DNA of 64,000 nucleotides, from positions 2,580,001 through 2,644,000 of the forward strand of contig NZ_CP075191.1 of NCBI RefSeq assembly GCF_020510625.1, read 5' to 3'. Made by a program: the position numbers and the translations under genes. Under the pieces are notes generated by a model. The model was not told where the DNA came from and did not search any database. It worked only from the letters and a program-made list of their open reading frames with translations. Source of the DNA: Ferribacterium limneticum. GTDB lineage: Bacteria > Pseudomonadota > Gammaproteobacteria > Burkholderiales > Rhodocyclaceae. This document shows, piece by piece, positions 45,016-54,925 of this stretch (positions are counted from its first letter, which is position 1; every line of letters begins with the position of its first letter).

Positions 45016-45964
45016 AGCGCAGGTTGTCGAGCAGGTTGCGCATATCTTCCGGCATCGGCACTTCCCACTGCATTTTCAGACCGGTGAGCGGATGAACCAG
45101 GCCGAGGCGGGTGGCGTGCAAGGCCTGCCGGGGAAATTCCGGCAACTTTGGATTGTGCTTGCCATAAACCTGATCACCGACCAGCGGATGATGAATCGCC
45201 GCCATGTGCACGCGGATCTGATGCGTCCGACCGGTTTCCAGCGAGCATTCGACGAAAGTGGTGTAGGTAAAGGCTTCGAGAATGCGGATGTTCGTGATTG
45301 CCGGCTTGCCACCCCGGTTTTCCGGCACGATGGCCATCTTGATGCGCTGCGACGGATGCCGGCCGATCGGCTCGTTGACCGTACCTTCGTGCTTCATCGC
45401 CCCCGCTGCCAGCGCCAGATAAACACGCCGTACCGTCCGTGCCTGCAACTGGCGCACAAGATCGGTCTGAGCTTCCAGGGTCTTGGCAACGACCAGCAGG
45501 CCACTGGTGTCCTTGTCCAGACGATGCACGATACCGGCTCGTGGCACCACCTCGATACCCGGCACATGATGGAGCAGCGCATTCATCAAGGTACCGCTCC
45601 AGTTACCGCTCCCCGGATGGACCACCAGCCCGGCCGGTTTGTTGATGACAAGTAGCGTCTCGTCCTCGAAAACGACATCGAGCGGGATATCTTCAGGCAG
45701 TTCCGGTTGGTTGCGGATATCTTCCGGCTCGCTGACCAGCAGCTTTTCACCGCCCATCATCTTGCGCTTGGGCTCGCTTTCCGGCTTGCCATCAACCTGC
45801 ACACAACCCTCGCGGACCCATCCCTGCAGACGGTTGCGCGAATGCTGCGGTAACAAGTCGGCCAGCACCTGGTCAAGACGGCGACCGTAGCTGGCGTCAG
45901 GAACGGTCAGGCGGACCGGTTCAGTTCGGCTATAATCGCCGGCATCTTCAATAGGATCATTCAT
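45008..45964 (-). CDS. rluD: 23S rRNA pseudouridine synthase RluD
   Basis: 318 residues. An S4 domain at the N-terminus (YGRRLDQVLADLLPQHSRNR) and the RluA-type catalytic motif VPRAGIVHRLDKDTSGLLVVAKT with the nucleophile Asp. It modifies helix 69 of 23S rRNA. The start ATG (45964-45962) overlaps the ATG of bamD (45963-45965) on the other strand. Upstream frame to 46102 would run through bamD and is rejected. Confidence 0.94.
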   Translation of the reverse strand: MNDPIEDAGDYSRTEPVRLTVPDASYGRRLDQVLADLLPQHSRNRLQGWVREGCVQVDGKPESEPKRKMMGGEKLLVSEPEDIRNQPELPEDIPLDVVFEDETLLVINKPAGLVVHPGSGNWSGTLMNALLHHVPGIEVVPRAGIVHRLDKDTSGLLVVAKTLEAQTDLVRQLQARTVRRVYLALAAGAMKHEGTVNEPIGRHPSQRIKMAIVPENRGGKPAITNIRILEAFTYTTFVECSLETGRTHQIRVHMAAIHHPLVGDQVYGKHNPKLPEFPRQALHATRLGLVHPLTGLKMQWEVPMPEDMRNLLDNLRYG

Positions 45965-46790
45965 GATGCGAAGTTTACCCGCATTCCAGTTATTCCCCGC
46001 CCTCTTCCGTTTGCTGATGGCCGTTTTCGTTGCTGGTTTTATTGCCGGTTGCGGCTCGACCAGCGAAAAATTCGACGAAACCAGCGGTTGGTCTGCCGGC
46101 AAACTCTACAGTGAGGCCAAGGATGCCCAGGCTGACCGTAACTGGGAACAGGCAGCAAAGTATCTGGAAAAACTCGAAGCCCGTTTCCCATACGGCCGCT
46201 ACGCGCAACAGGCTCAGCTTGAACTTGGCTACGTCTATTGGAAGGGCAACGAACCCGGTTCGGCACTGGCCGCCTGTGACCGCTTCATCAAGTTGCACCC
46301 CAGTCACCCGACCGTTGATTACGCTTATTACCTGAAGGGCCTGATCAACTTCAACGAAGATCTCGGCCTGACTGCCTATATCAGTTCGCAGGACCCCACC
46401 GAACGCGATCCCAAGGCCGCGCGTGAAGCCTTCGATTCCTTCAAGGAACTGGTCACCCGCTTCCCCGCAAGCAAATATGCACCGGATGCCAGCCTGCGCA
46501 TGAACTATCTGGTCAACGCGCTGGCCTCACTGGAGGTTCATGTCGCCCGCTATTACGTCAAGCGTGGCGCCTATATCGCCGCCGCCAACCGGGCCCAGTT
46601 TGCCGTCAAGACCTACCCGCAGGCCCCGGCGATTGAGGAAGCCATGTTCATTCTGGTCAGTTCCTACGACAAGATGGGCATGAACGACCTGCGCGATGAC
46701 GCTGAGCGGGTGATGAAGAAAAACTTCCCGAACAGCCGCTATTACACGGATGGACTGGAGCGCAAGACTGCCTGGTGGAAGCTCTGGTAA
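45963..46790 (+). CDS. bamD: Outer-membrane assembly lipoprotein BamD
   Basis: 275 residues. Signal peptide with lipobox FIAGCGST (Cys near residue 30). Five TPR-like repeats (LYSEAKDAQADRNWEQAAKY, RYAQQAQLELGYVYWK, and so on) typical of BamD, the essential partner of BamA. The sequence has two adjacent ATG codons (45963 and 45966); AGGATC lies upstream. Divergent from rluD, as in E. coli. Confidence 0.94.
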   Translation: MMRSLPAFQLFPALFRLLMAVFVAGFIAGCGSTSEKFDETSGWSAGKLYSEAKDAQADRNWEQAAKYLEKLEARFPYGRYAQQAQLELGYVYWKGNEPGSALAACDRFIKLHPSHPTVDYAYYLKGLINFNEDLGLTAYISSQDPTERDPKAAREAFDSFKELVTRFPASKYAPDASLRMNYLVNALASLEVHVARYYVKRGAYIAAANRAQFAVKTYPQAPAIEEAMFILVSSYDKMGMNDLRDDAERVMKKNFPNSRYYTDGLERKTAWWKLW

Positions 46791-46811
46791 GTGTGACTGA
46801 ACCAATTCCCG

Positions 46812-46837
46812 AAAATACCCGCTGAAGCGGGTATTTT
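46812..46837 (+). terminator. Terminator after bamD
   Basis: Stem AAAATACCCGC / GCGGGTATTTT with loop TGAA, followed by a T run. It lies about 20 bp after the stop. Confidence 0.92.
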
Positions 46838-46919
46838 TTTGTCCGCCAAAAAGCTTGAATCAAGAAGGTTGCTGCTGGCACCAGCATGAGCTTGAGCCAT
46901 GCTGCGTTGGCAGATTGCC

Positions 46920-49295
46920 TCAGGAGCCTTGCTTGATCGCCAGGACGGCCTGGTTGCGCAATGTCCGCAGCAACTGCAATTCTTTCTCCGGAATTGAAAT
47001 CCCGCCCGGTTCATCACGATCTGCATAGATCAACGCGACCGGACTGCCCTTGATATTCAGCGGAAACAGCACGAATGAATGGGCTGGAACGGCCTTGCGA
47101 TACCAGTCGGGAATGCGGCCGGCGATCTTCGGGTCGTTGATGTCACTGATCAACAGGTCAACTCCCTTCGAGGTCGCGGCATGGAAGATGTCCGGCGTAA
47201 AGCTCAACGGAAAACGAAAAGACCGGGCGATCTCGTTGGCATTCGGACCAAAACCAAAGCGCCCCTGCATGACGCCGGCCTTGGCATCGCGGATACACAA
47301 CACGACCCGCTTGAAGCCCATGGCCCGATACATCGTCTCAAGAATGATGCGCAGGATGTCATTCAACTGGAAGCCATCAATCAGCGTGTTGCTGATGTCC
47401 TGAATGCCTGCCGTCAAGACAGCCTGAGCATCCACAACCTGCTGCCCAGCTTCACCATCGACAGCCCCCAGCGGATCGCTCTCGCCAAGGATGGTGCCAT
47501 CCAAGGAATCCCCGGTACCATCATGCTCATCACCTTCAACTGCACCGCCTTTTGCGAACAGGCGCATCTGTTTGCCAAAGCTTGTCTGCTGCAGGTTGAG
47601 GTGAATGACCCGGGCAAAATCGGCCACTTCCTCAATGGCCCGTTGCACAGTCTGGTGCACATCCTTCGGGTCGAGTTCAACGGCGTCAGCAAAACGTGCC
47701 ATCGCTTTTTTCAGCTCACGATCACGCACCTCCGGTGTCGCCAGGGCAATGGCGTCGCACAGCTCGTTGGAAAACCCGGAGAGCACCCGCAACCTGTCTT
47801 CCTGCTGGGCCGGCTTCTTGACCTGCCCGGTTGGCAATTTGCGCATCGAACTGACAATCAGCGGCGGGAAACCCCACTGACGGGCAATGGCCATGCCCAT
47901 GTCTTCCAGGGAAATACCCAGCACCTGCAGTGCCGCATTTTCTTCGCTGCAGCTCTTCTGGGCCATCACACGCCGAATCTCGTCCGATTCCTCGGGGAAG
48001 TAAAACTGTGACAGCAGGCGACCCAGACTATGAAATAGCGAGCAAATGAAGGACTGCTCAAGATCTCGCATCTTCGCCGTAGCACCGATATCCTTGGCCA
48101 GAACGCCGGCCAGGTTGGCACGCAGGAAGTCCTCCTTCAGCTGGTTGGCATTGCCCTTGTTCTGCAGATGTTCGAACAGCAACACGGTGATGGCGATATT
48201 GCGGACTGCCTCAAAGCCAAGCACGATCACGGCCCGCGACACGGTGCTGATGCTGCCGCCCCCGGCCGGCCTGAAGTAGGCAGAATTGACCAGGCGCAGC
48301 AACTTGTTGGTCAGGGCAAAATCCTTGAGGATGGTATTGGAGAGCTTGTCGATGCTCTCCGTTTCGCTGTTGGCGATCTTGTTGATGGCGCTGACCGATT
48401 CGGACAAAGCCGGAAAATCGCTCTTGTGCCGCATGCGGCGCAGCAGGAACTCCAGCGTTGACTGACGGCCACCACCAGTAAACCCAATCTCGTCTTCCGG
48501 ATTCAGATAGTTTTCCAACGCTTCGGCAAACTGCGCCGCCGTCTGAAAACGGACCGACGGATCACGCGCCACCGCCTTGTTCACAATGCTGCTCAAACGA
48601 GCATCAACCGCAGCCTCTTCGGGCAAAAGCAGATCCTCCCTGGACACCCGCTGCATGATCTGCGAGACGTCGTTACCAGCAAATGCCCGGCGGCCGGTCA
48701 GCATCTCGAACAGGATGACACCGGCCGAAAAAACGTCGGAACGTTCGCTCAGTTCGCGCTTCAGAATGTACTCGGGCGACATGTAGGCGGGCGTCCCGGT
48801 GATCCGGTCGGAACCTTCATTCACACCATCAATACGCGCCGCGATACCGAAATCCATGACCCGTGGGGTGCCATCATCGTCGAGCAGAATATTGGACGGC
48901 TTCAGGTCGCGATGGATGATGCCCTGGGCGTGGGCATGAGCCACGGCATCAAGCACCTTGCCCAGGATGGTCACCGCCTTGACTGGCGGCAAGGCGCCGC
49001 TCTGGCGCAAGAATTCAGCGAGGTTCTTTCCGGGCACGTACTCGAAGACGAGATACAGGTCGCCGCCTTCCTCACCGGCCTCGAAAATCGGCACGATGTT
49101 GGGGTGGCGCATCTTGCTGACGGTCCGGGCCTCATCAAGCAAAACCCGGTTCTGGGCAGGATCCGGCCGCGAGAAATGCAGGGTCTTGATGGCAATTTCG
49201 CGCTGCAACTGCGGATCGAAACCGAGATAGACCACACTTTGCGCGCCGCGCCCCAACTCACCACGGACTTCGAAACGGCCGATTCTTTTGCTCAT
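46920..49295 (-). CDS. Ser/Thr protein kinase fused to HDOD and GAF domains
   Basis: 791 residues. Residues 7-270 are a complete Hanks-type kinase: GRGAQSVVY (P loop), IAIKTL, IIHRDLKPSNILLD, RVMDFGIAA, GTPAYMSPE. About 285-480 is an HDOD domain (FALTNKLLRLVNSAYF, LFHSLGRLLSQFYFP). A linker follows, then a GAF domain (about 640-785, with FGFGPNANEIARSFRFPLSF and LIYADRD). No transmembrane segment. It likely integrates a ligand with phosphorylation of an unknown target. Its start overlaps the DUF3293 gene by four bases. Last gene of a four-gene operon. Confidence 0.9.
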   Translation of the reverse strand: MSKRIGRFEVRGELGRGAQSVVYLGFDPQLQREIAIKTLHFSRPDPAQNRVLLDEARTVSKMRHPNIVPIFEAGEEGGDLYLVFEYVPGKNLAEFLRQSGALPPVKAVTILGKVLDAVAHAHAQGIIHRDLKPSNILLDDDGTPRVMDFGIAARIDGVNEGSDRITGTPAYMSPEYILKRELSERSDVFSAGVILFEMLTGRRAFAGNDVSQIMQRVSREDLLLPEEAAVDARLSSIVNKAVARDPSVRFQTAAQFAEALENYLNPEDEIGFTGGGRQSTLEFLLRRMRHKSDFPALSESVSAINKIANSETESIDKLSNTILKDFALTNKLLRLVNSAYFRPAGGGSISTVSRAVIVLGFEAVRNIAITVLLFEHLQNKGNANQLKEDFLRANLAGVLAKDIGATAKMRDLEQSFICSLFHSLGRLLSQFYFPEESDEIRRVMAQKSCSEENAALQVLGISLEDMGMAIARQWGFPPLIVSSMRKLPTGQVKKPAQQEDRLRVLSGFSNELCDAIALATPEVRDRELKKAMARFADAVELDPKDVHQTVQRAIEEVADFARVIHLNLQQTSFGKQMRLFAKGGAVEGDEHDGTGDSLDGTILGESDPLGAVDGEAGQQVVDAQAVLTAGIQDISNTLIDGFQLNDILRIILETMYRAMGFKRVVLCIRDAKAGVMQGRFGFGPNANEIARSFRFPLSFTPDIFHAATSKGVDLLISDINDPKIAGRIPDWYRKAVPAHSFVLFPLNIKGSPVALIYADRDEPGGISIPEKELQLLRTLRNQAVLAIKQGS

Positions 49296-49723
49296 TGTTC
49301 GCTTGCTTCTACCCAGACAAGATGCGGCACACCATCGACACCGCCGCAGATCACTGCATTCTGCCCGTAATCCTCGGCCAATGCACAGGCATCCTCGGGC
49401 GTCAGATCAGGGACGAAACAGCTTTCCTCGATCGGCCATGTTTCGTTATCCGGTATGTTCTGACCGGCATAGGGCTCGTAGTTGCCCTCCAGCAGCTCAC
49501 ATTCCAGTTGTGCCTGGCGTTCCGCGTTGATCGCCTCGTCCGTCAATTGCGAAGCGGGATTGTGTGCGGTGATGATTGCAAACTGCCGACAGCCGGCTGT
49601 TTCCAGCCAGCAACGCAGCGTTTCACTAGCTTGACCAATGCGCAGATCGCAGATTCCGCCGGACAGATACACCCGGAAGGTCGTTGCCTTGTAGGCCACT
49701 TCAAATTCACTCGTCTTCGCCAT
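49292..49723 (-). CDS. DUF3293 family protein
   Basis: 143 residues. Matches the family by FAIITAHNPASQLTDEAINA and YEPYAGQNIPDNETWPIEESC. Function unknown. It overlaps rmuC at its start by 17 bp and the kinase at its end by four, so all are translated together. Confidence 0.8.
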   Translation of the reverse strand: MAKTSEFEVAYKATTFRVYLSGGICDLRIGQASETLRCWLETAGCRQFAIITAHNPASQLTDEAINAERQAQLECELLEGNYEPYAGQNIPDNETWPIEESCFVPDLTPEDACALAEDYGQNAVICGGVDGVPHLVWVEASEQ

Positions 49724-51044
49724 CTAAATCCACCACACCAATCAATTGTTCAGATTCTGCCGCCGGCAGCGCCTCGACTTCCTTCAGCTTGCGCGACAGT
49801 TGCCGGGTCCGCGTTTCCGCCTTGGCGATGCTGTTGCTCGCCTCATCCAGCTTTTTCCGGGTATGCGCCAGCGCCTCGCCAAACTTGCCGAACTCTGTCT
49901 TCACCGCGCCAAGCACGGCCCAGACCTCGGCCGAGCGTTGCTCGATGGCCAGCGTCCGGAAGCCCATCTGCAGGCTGTTAAGCAGTGCGGCCAAGGTCGT
50001 CGGCCCGGCCAGACTGACCCTAAAGTCGCGCTGCAGCGTCTCGGCCAGCCCCGGACGACGCAAACCCTCGGCGTAGAGGCCTTCGAGCGGCAGGTAGAGC
50101 ATCGCAAAATCGGTCGTGTGGGGCGGCGAGACGTATTTCTCATGAATGCTCTTCGCCTCATTCTTCAGCCGTGTTTCGATGGCGCGTGAGGCTTCTTCGA
50201 CCGCCACCGGATCGGCCCGCTCCTGGGCATCGAGCAGACGCTGGTAGTCTTCGATCGGATACTTGGCGTCGATCGGCAGCCAGACCACGGCACCGTCGTC
50301 CTTGCCCGGCAGGCGGATGGCGAAATCGACGCGTTCGTTGCTGCCCGGCCGGGTCACCACATTCGAGGCAAACTGGTCAGCCGTCAGCAACTGTTCGAGC
50401 AAGGCCGAGAGCTGGACTTCGCCCCAGGTACCGCGCGTCTTGACGTTGGTCAGCACACGCTTCAAGTCGCCCACACCGGCAGCCAGCGTCTGCATTTCGC
50501 CGAGACCGCGATGCACCTGCTCCAGTCGGTCGCTGACCAGCTTAAACGACTCGCCCAGACGCTGCTCCAGCGTCGCATGCAGCTTCTCATCGACGGTGCG
50601 GCGCATCTCTTCGAGCTTGTTGGCGTTGTCCATCTGAATGGCGGTCAGCCGCCCTTCGACGGTCAGCTTCAGGCGTTCGAAACGCTCGTCGAGACCGAGC
50701 GAAAAACGGTTCAATTCGCGCGCAAAAGCTTCCAGACGTTCGGCCTGCAAGGTGCCGAACTGGCCAACCTGCGTCGTCACCGCCTGACTCAACAAATTCG
50801 ACGACTGCGCCCGCTCCTCGCGGTCACGAAAGGCCTCTTCGGCATCCTCGCGCCGGCCGCGCGCCAGCTCCTCGCGCAGTTCGCGCTCAAGGCGCATCAA
50901 GCCTTTTTCCTGCGCCTCCTGCAGCACCCGGAAGCGCTCTGCATCATCCTGTTTCCGATTGCCCCGCAGCAGCAAGGCCACCTGCAGCAGGATGATGACC
51001 ACCGTGCCGACTGCCAGGGCCAGCCCCATCGTTTCACTCATCAA
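49707..51044 (-). CDS. rmuC: DNA recombination protein RmuC
   Basis: 445 residues. One N-terminal hydrophobic helix (GLALAVGTVVIILLQVALLL), a long coiled coil (about 30-170), then the RmuC core: RGTWGEVQLSALLEQLL, RVDFAIRLPG, WLPIDAKYPIEDYQRLL, FAMLYLPLEGLYAE. The fold is related to restriction nucleases. In E. coli loss of RmuC raises inversion frequency at short repeats. It starts 4 bp after the DUF748 gene ends. Confidence 0.92.
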   Translation of the reverse strand: MMSETMGLALAVGTVVIILLQVALLLRGNRKQDDAERFRVLQEAQEKGLMRLERELREELARGRREDAEEAFRDREERAQSSNLLSQAVTTQVGQFGTLQAERLEAFARELNRFSLGLDERFERLKLTVEGRLTAIQMDNANKLEEMRRTVDEKLHATLEQRLGESFKLVSDRLEQVHRGLGEMQTLAAGVGDLKRVLTNVKTRGTWGEVQLSALLEQLLTADQFASNVVTRPGSNERVDFAIRLPGKDDGAVVWLPIDAKYPIEDYQRLLDAQERADPVAVEEASRAIETRLKNEAKSIHEKYVSPPHTTDFAMLYLPLEGLYAEGLRRPGLAETLQRDFRVSLAGPTTLAALLNSLQMGFRTLAIEQRSAEVWAVLGAVKTEFGKFGEALAHTRKKLDEASNSIAKAETRTRQLSRKLKEVEALPAAESEQLIGVVDLDGEDE

Positions 51045-51048
51045 ACAC

Positions 51049-54000
51049 TTACCTCAAGGAAAAATCGGCGCGGCTACCCTTGCCCTTGTCGTCACGCTCG
51101 ACTTTCGGTGGCAACAGGAAAACGCGCTCCGGCGGTACCTTGCCCTGCTCGACCAGCCAGCCCTGCACTGCCTCGGCACGACGCGTCGCCAGGGCCTTGA
51201 TGTCGTCGTCGCTGGCCGGGAAATTGGCCAGCATCAGCTTTTCCATTTCCTCGACCGGCAGCTCTTTCTGCAGGCCGACCATGTTGCGCGGCTTCGGAAA
51301 TTTGGCTTCCTTGTAGGCCCGTGTCAGGTAGGTTTTGGTTTCTTCCGGCGCAATTTCTATATCTTCCAGCGACATCCCCTCGCCGGCTTTCTTGAGGTCC
51401 TTAAGCTTTTCGGCCTTCATCGCACGTTCAATGGCGACGCGCTTGACGCCTTCCTTGTCCGTTTCCGGATCGGCCCGGCCGGTAATTTCCAGTTTCAGCG
51501 AATTGCGCTCGACCAATGCCTTGGCCAGATTTTCCAGCTTCTTGGTCCCCGCACCGTCGATCCCGGCGCGACCGACGGCAAATTCGACGTTCGACAATTC
51601 CTCACCACTGCCAAACATCGAGCCGAGCAGTGCAAACGGCGAAGTCACCGCCTTGACGAACAGGTTGACGATGACCTTGATGATCAGGCCGCCGATCGAG
51701 AACTGCGGATCATCGAGCGAGCCGGCAATTGGCAGATTGAGGTCAATCTCGCCGCGGTTATTCTTGAGCAGCGAAATTGCCAGGTTGACCGGCAACTTGG
51801 TGGCATCCGGGCTATCGATCTTTTCGCCGAAGGTAAACTGGTCGATGAACAAGCGGTTTTCCGCCGCCAACTGGTTGTTTTCCAGCTTGTAGGCCACACT
51901 CAGTGACAGCTTGCCCTTCTCGATCGCATAGCCGGCATACTTGCCCGAATACGGCGAGAAGCCGGTCAGGTCGACGCCGGTAATGTCGGCTTTGAGATCA
52001 AGGAAAGACTTGGCCGCCAGCGGGTTCAGCTTGGCCAGGATTTGCACTGGTGCCGAGTTGGCGTACTTGCCGCGCACATCCATGTCAGCCACGGTGTCGG
52101 CGGCCGATGACAGACCGCTGATACGCCCCCCCAGCTTGGTCAGGTTGACCGTGTAATTCGGCTTGACGAAGAAATCGGAGAAATTGACCGTCCCGTTCTG
52201 CAGCGTGATCTTGCCAATCTTGATCGGCACGGGCGGCTTGGCAGGCCCTGTTTCCTTGCTCGCCACCTTCGCTTCAAGCTTGCTCTCGGCAGGCTTGCTT
52301 TCGCCCTTGGCGACGACCGTCTCGCCTTCCGACTTCTTGACGATATCCGCCACGTTGAGCCGGCCCTCCTTGTTGAGGATCAGGCGCGAGTAGAAGTCGG
52401 TCAGCGCGATCTCCCCAATATTGATCGCCATTGGCTCAAGACGGAAATCGATACCGCCGAAATAGAGCGATTTCCATTTGACGAAATCGGCGCTGTTCAG
52501 CTTGTCAACCGCGACAAAATCACCCAGCGTGAAAGAACCCTTGTAGCCTGCCTTCAAACCGCCGGTATCGAGTTTCGCCGTTGCCTCACCCTTGTTCGAC
52601 ACCATGCCGCGCGTCAGGGAAATATTCAAAAATTGCCCGAGATACGGCTCCAGCGGCATCAGCGGAACGGCAACCGTATCAACCTTGACCGCCACATCCA
52701 GCGGGAACACCTGCAAGCTGCCATCGACATTGAGGCTGCCCTTCTTGTTGATCCTGCTCTTCAGGGCAATCGTTCCCTTCTGGTTGGGCTCGTTGGTCAG
52801 GCCTTCGCCATGCAGATTGAACCCGTCAATTTCCTGCACGGCCACAGGCTGCAAAGACTGATCCTCGAAGCGGAAGCCAAGGTCTTCGACCGCCAGCTTG
52901 CCAACTTTGCCAATCCACGGCTTTTCATCCTTGGCCTTGGCATCGGTCGCCCGGATGGTCTTCAACACCGGCGAACTGACCCATTCAATCTTGCCCGCCT
53001 TGTTGCGCAACATCCGGGCACGGGCACCGGTATTGGTCACCTCGGCAATATCGACACGGTGAGCCGGAAGGTCCAGACGGATACCTTTGACGGCCATTTT
53101 CTCGACACGGAAGCGCTCGCCAAGATCAACCTGATAGCTGACCTCGTTGATCTCGATCGGCTCGACCAGCTTGCCATCGACCTTGCCGACGCTGACCAGC
53201 AGATTGCGCACCTCGCCGTCGACCGGTACCGGATTCGACTCATCCTTCCAGCGCAGCAGGCCGTTGCTCAATGCGAATTCGCCAAGCGTCCATTCGAACG
53301 GCTTGGCTGATTCAGGCTTCGCTGCTGGCTCAGCCGCCCCCGGCTTGGCCAGTTTGTCGAGCAGACGCAGCACGTTGAACTCGCCCTGCTTGTTCACGGC
53401 CAGACTGACATCCAGCCCATCGAGAGCCACCCGCTTGACCGCAGCTTTGCGATTGAGCGGGTCGACGCTGTCGAGTTCCACATCCAGCCGCTTCCAGCCG
53501 ACTAGCGGCTGACCGTCGCTTTCCGCCACGGCCAGCGTGGAAACATGCGCCGCACCGACGATCGTCACCGAATAAACCTTATCCGACACCTCCTTGAACA
53601 TCGCCTTGATTTCGGTATCGAGCGTTCCGGCATTGAGGCGGAACGGCAGAGATTCAGGCAGGTAGGGCTGCAGCACCGCCAGGTCGAAACGATCCAGATC
53701 GAGGTTGAGCTGGCTTTCGTGAGTAGTCGAGAACGGCTTGCTGTCGCCGGTCAGGGCCAGCGGCGAACCGTTGATATTGGCCGAAAAGGATGGCTGGATC
53801 AGCACCTCGGCCTGATAAGGCAGGCTGGAAACAAAAGGCACGGCCAGATTGATGTCGCTAATCGTATGGACCTTGCCCTTGGGCTGGTCATCGAAAACGA
53901 CCTTGGCATTGATCAGCTGGATATTGTTCAGCGAGAACCGCGGCGTCGGCTTCTCCGGCTCATCCTTGGGTTTCATCCACTCGTCGAGCAGATCGGAAAT

Positions 54001-54414
54001 ATCGTAGCGCCCTTCAGCCACCCGGGTCACGGCAAGACGCAGCCCCTGGAGACGTATTTCATCGACGACAGCCGCCAGCTTGAATAGCGAAGCCGAAGAG
54101 AGGTTGATGAACAATTCGTCGAAACCGGCCACTTCCTTGCCAGCCTCAGCCTTGATCGACAAACCGTTGACCTTGGCGGTCAAGGCGTAGGGATTGATGG
54201 CAATCTGTTCAATGCTGACTTCGCGGTGCAACTGCTGCGAGAGTTGCTTCTGCAAAATTGATTTAAGCAGCGGTGGCGCCGCCAAAAAGCCTAAAACGCC
54301 AATAAGCAGCAGAAATATCCCCAACCATTTGCCGAGCTTCATGCTGCGAGAGGATTTCAGCGCGGTAGAAAGACGTGACATTGATACTGATTTATTTGCC
54401 GTCTGCTCTGCCAT
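51049..54414 (-). CDS. Large AsmA-like DUF748 protein with OmpA-like C-terminus
   Basis: 1121 residues from ATG 54414 (the 54456 start lies in a divergent promoter). One membrane helix (LGKWLGIFLLLIGVLGFLAA), then repeated beta-rich stretches typical of AsmA/DUF748 envelope proteins (ALTAKVNGLSIK, LNNIQLINAKVVFDDQ). The last ~120 residues (GTKKLENLAKALVERNSLKL and RRAEAVQGWLVEQGKVPPER) resemble an OmpA-like domain. Proteins of this type are thought to bridge the periplasm and move lipids. Four-gene operon leader. Confidence 0.82.
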   Translation of the reverse strand: MAEQTANKSVSMSRLSTALKSSRSMKLGKWLGIFLLLIGVLGFLAAPPLLKSILQKQLSQQLHREVSIEQIAINPYALTAKVNGLSIKAEAGKEVAGFDELFINLSSASLFKLAAVVDEIRLQGLRLAVTRVAEGRYDISDLLDEWMKPKDEPEKPTPRFSLNNIQLINAKVVFDDQPKGKVHTISDINLAVPFVSSLPYQAEVLIQPSFSANINGSPLALTGDSKPFSTTHESQLNLDLDRFDLAVLQPYLPESLPFRLNAGTLDTEIKAMFKEVSDKVYSVTIVGAAHVSTLAVAESDGQPLVGWKRLDVELDSVDPLNRKAAVKRVALDGLDVSLAVNKQGEFNVLRLLDKLAKPGAAEPAAKPESAKPFEWTLGEFALSNGLLRWKDESNPVPVDGEVRNLLVSVGKVDGKLVEPIEINEVSYQVDLGERFRVEKMAVKGIRLDLPAHRVDIAEVTNTGARARMLRNKAGKIEWVSSPVLKTIRATDAKAKDEKPWIGKVGKLAVEDLGFRFEDQSLQPVAVQEIDGFNLHGEGLTNEPNQKGTIALKSRINKKGSLNVDGSLQVFPLDVAVKVDTVAVPLMPLEPYLGQFLNISLTRGMVSNKGEATAKLDTGGLKAGYKGSFTLGDFVAVDKLNSADFVKWKSLYFGGIDFRLEPMAINIGEIALTDFYSRLILNKEGRLNVADIVKKSEGETVVAKGESKPAESKLEAKVASKETGPAKPPVPIKIGKITLQNGTVNFSDFFVKPNYTVNLTKLGGRISGLSSAADTVADMDVRGKYANSAPVQILAKLNPLAAKSFLDLKADITGVDLTGFSPYSGKYAGYAIEKGKLSLSVAYKLENNQLAAENRLFIDQFTFGEKIDSPDATKLPVNLAISLLKNNRGEIDLNLPIAGSLDDPQFSIGGLIIKVIVNLFVKAVTSPFALLGSMFGSGEELSNVEFAVGRAGIDGAGTKKLENLAKALVERNSLKLEITGRADPETDKEGVKRVAIERAMKAEKLKDLKKAGEGMSLEDIEIAPEETKTYLTRAYKEAKFPKPRNMVGLQKELPVEEMEKLMLANFPASDDDIKALATRRAEAVQGWLVEQGKVPPERVFLLPPKVERDDKGKGSRADFSLR

Positions 54415-54497
54415 GGTATTCTGCCTTGAGTACTGTATATCGACTAAATTTAGCACACCGGCGCCACGCCAATATCAGCAAAATCAGCAAAAAGCTT

Positions 54498-54896
54498 ATG
54501 AACTGGATAATCGACGACATCTACAGCGCCATTGTGCAACTCAAGCGCTGGCAAACCTGGCTGGTGATTGGTCTGATCGGCATTTTTTCCGGTCTGGCTT
54601 ATCTGCTGGTCACTTTTGCCTTCAGAACCGATGCCATCCTGATTTTCCTCCATCGCACAGCGGGCGCCTGCCGTGAGCTGACTAATGGCACCATCATTGC
54701 CATGTTCTGTGGAATGATCTTCTTCTTATTTACCGCGCTGCTTACGCTCGGCGAATTTCAGCGCTATTTCCAGTTTAAGCAACAGGCCGCTCACCATCAG
54801 ACGCGCCAGGCGCTGACCTGGGGGATCGTCTGGGGAATCGCGGCCGTGGGCATTGCCGTTGGTGCGCTGGTTTTCTTCAGCAGTTATTGCCGTTAG
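54498..54896 (+). CDS. Small membrane protein, unknown function
   Basis: 132 residues, three hydrophobic helices (about 22-42, 65-87, 107-128): LVIGLIGIFSGLAYLLVTFA, TIIAMFCGMIFFLFTALLTL and WGIAAVGIAVGALVFFSSYC. No domain recognised. It ends 29 bp before the receiver-GGDEF gene and may share its transcript. Divergent from the DUF748 operon. Confidence 0.65.
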   Translation: MNWIIDDIYSAIVQLKRWQTWLVIGLIGIFSGLAYLLVTFAFRTDAILIFLHRTAGACRELTNGTIIAMFCGMIFFLFTALLTLGEFQRYFQFKQQAAHHQTRQALTWGIVWGIAAVGIAVGALVFFSSYCR

Positions 54897-54925
54897 ACTG
54901 AGCAGATCGAGTTCGTGTCGCCACC

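Noticed and set aside
45965-46102. Longer rluD start at 46102
   Set aside because: It would run antisense through the bamD signal peptide, and the added sequence is unlike RluD.
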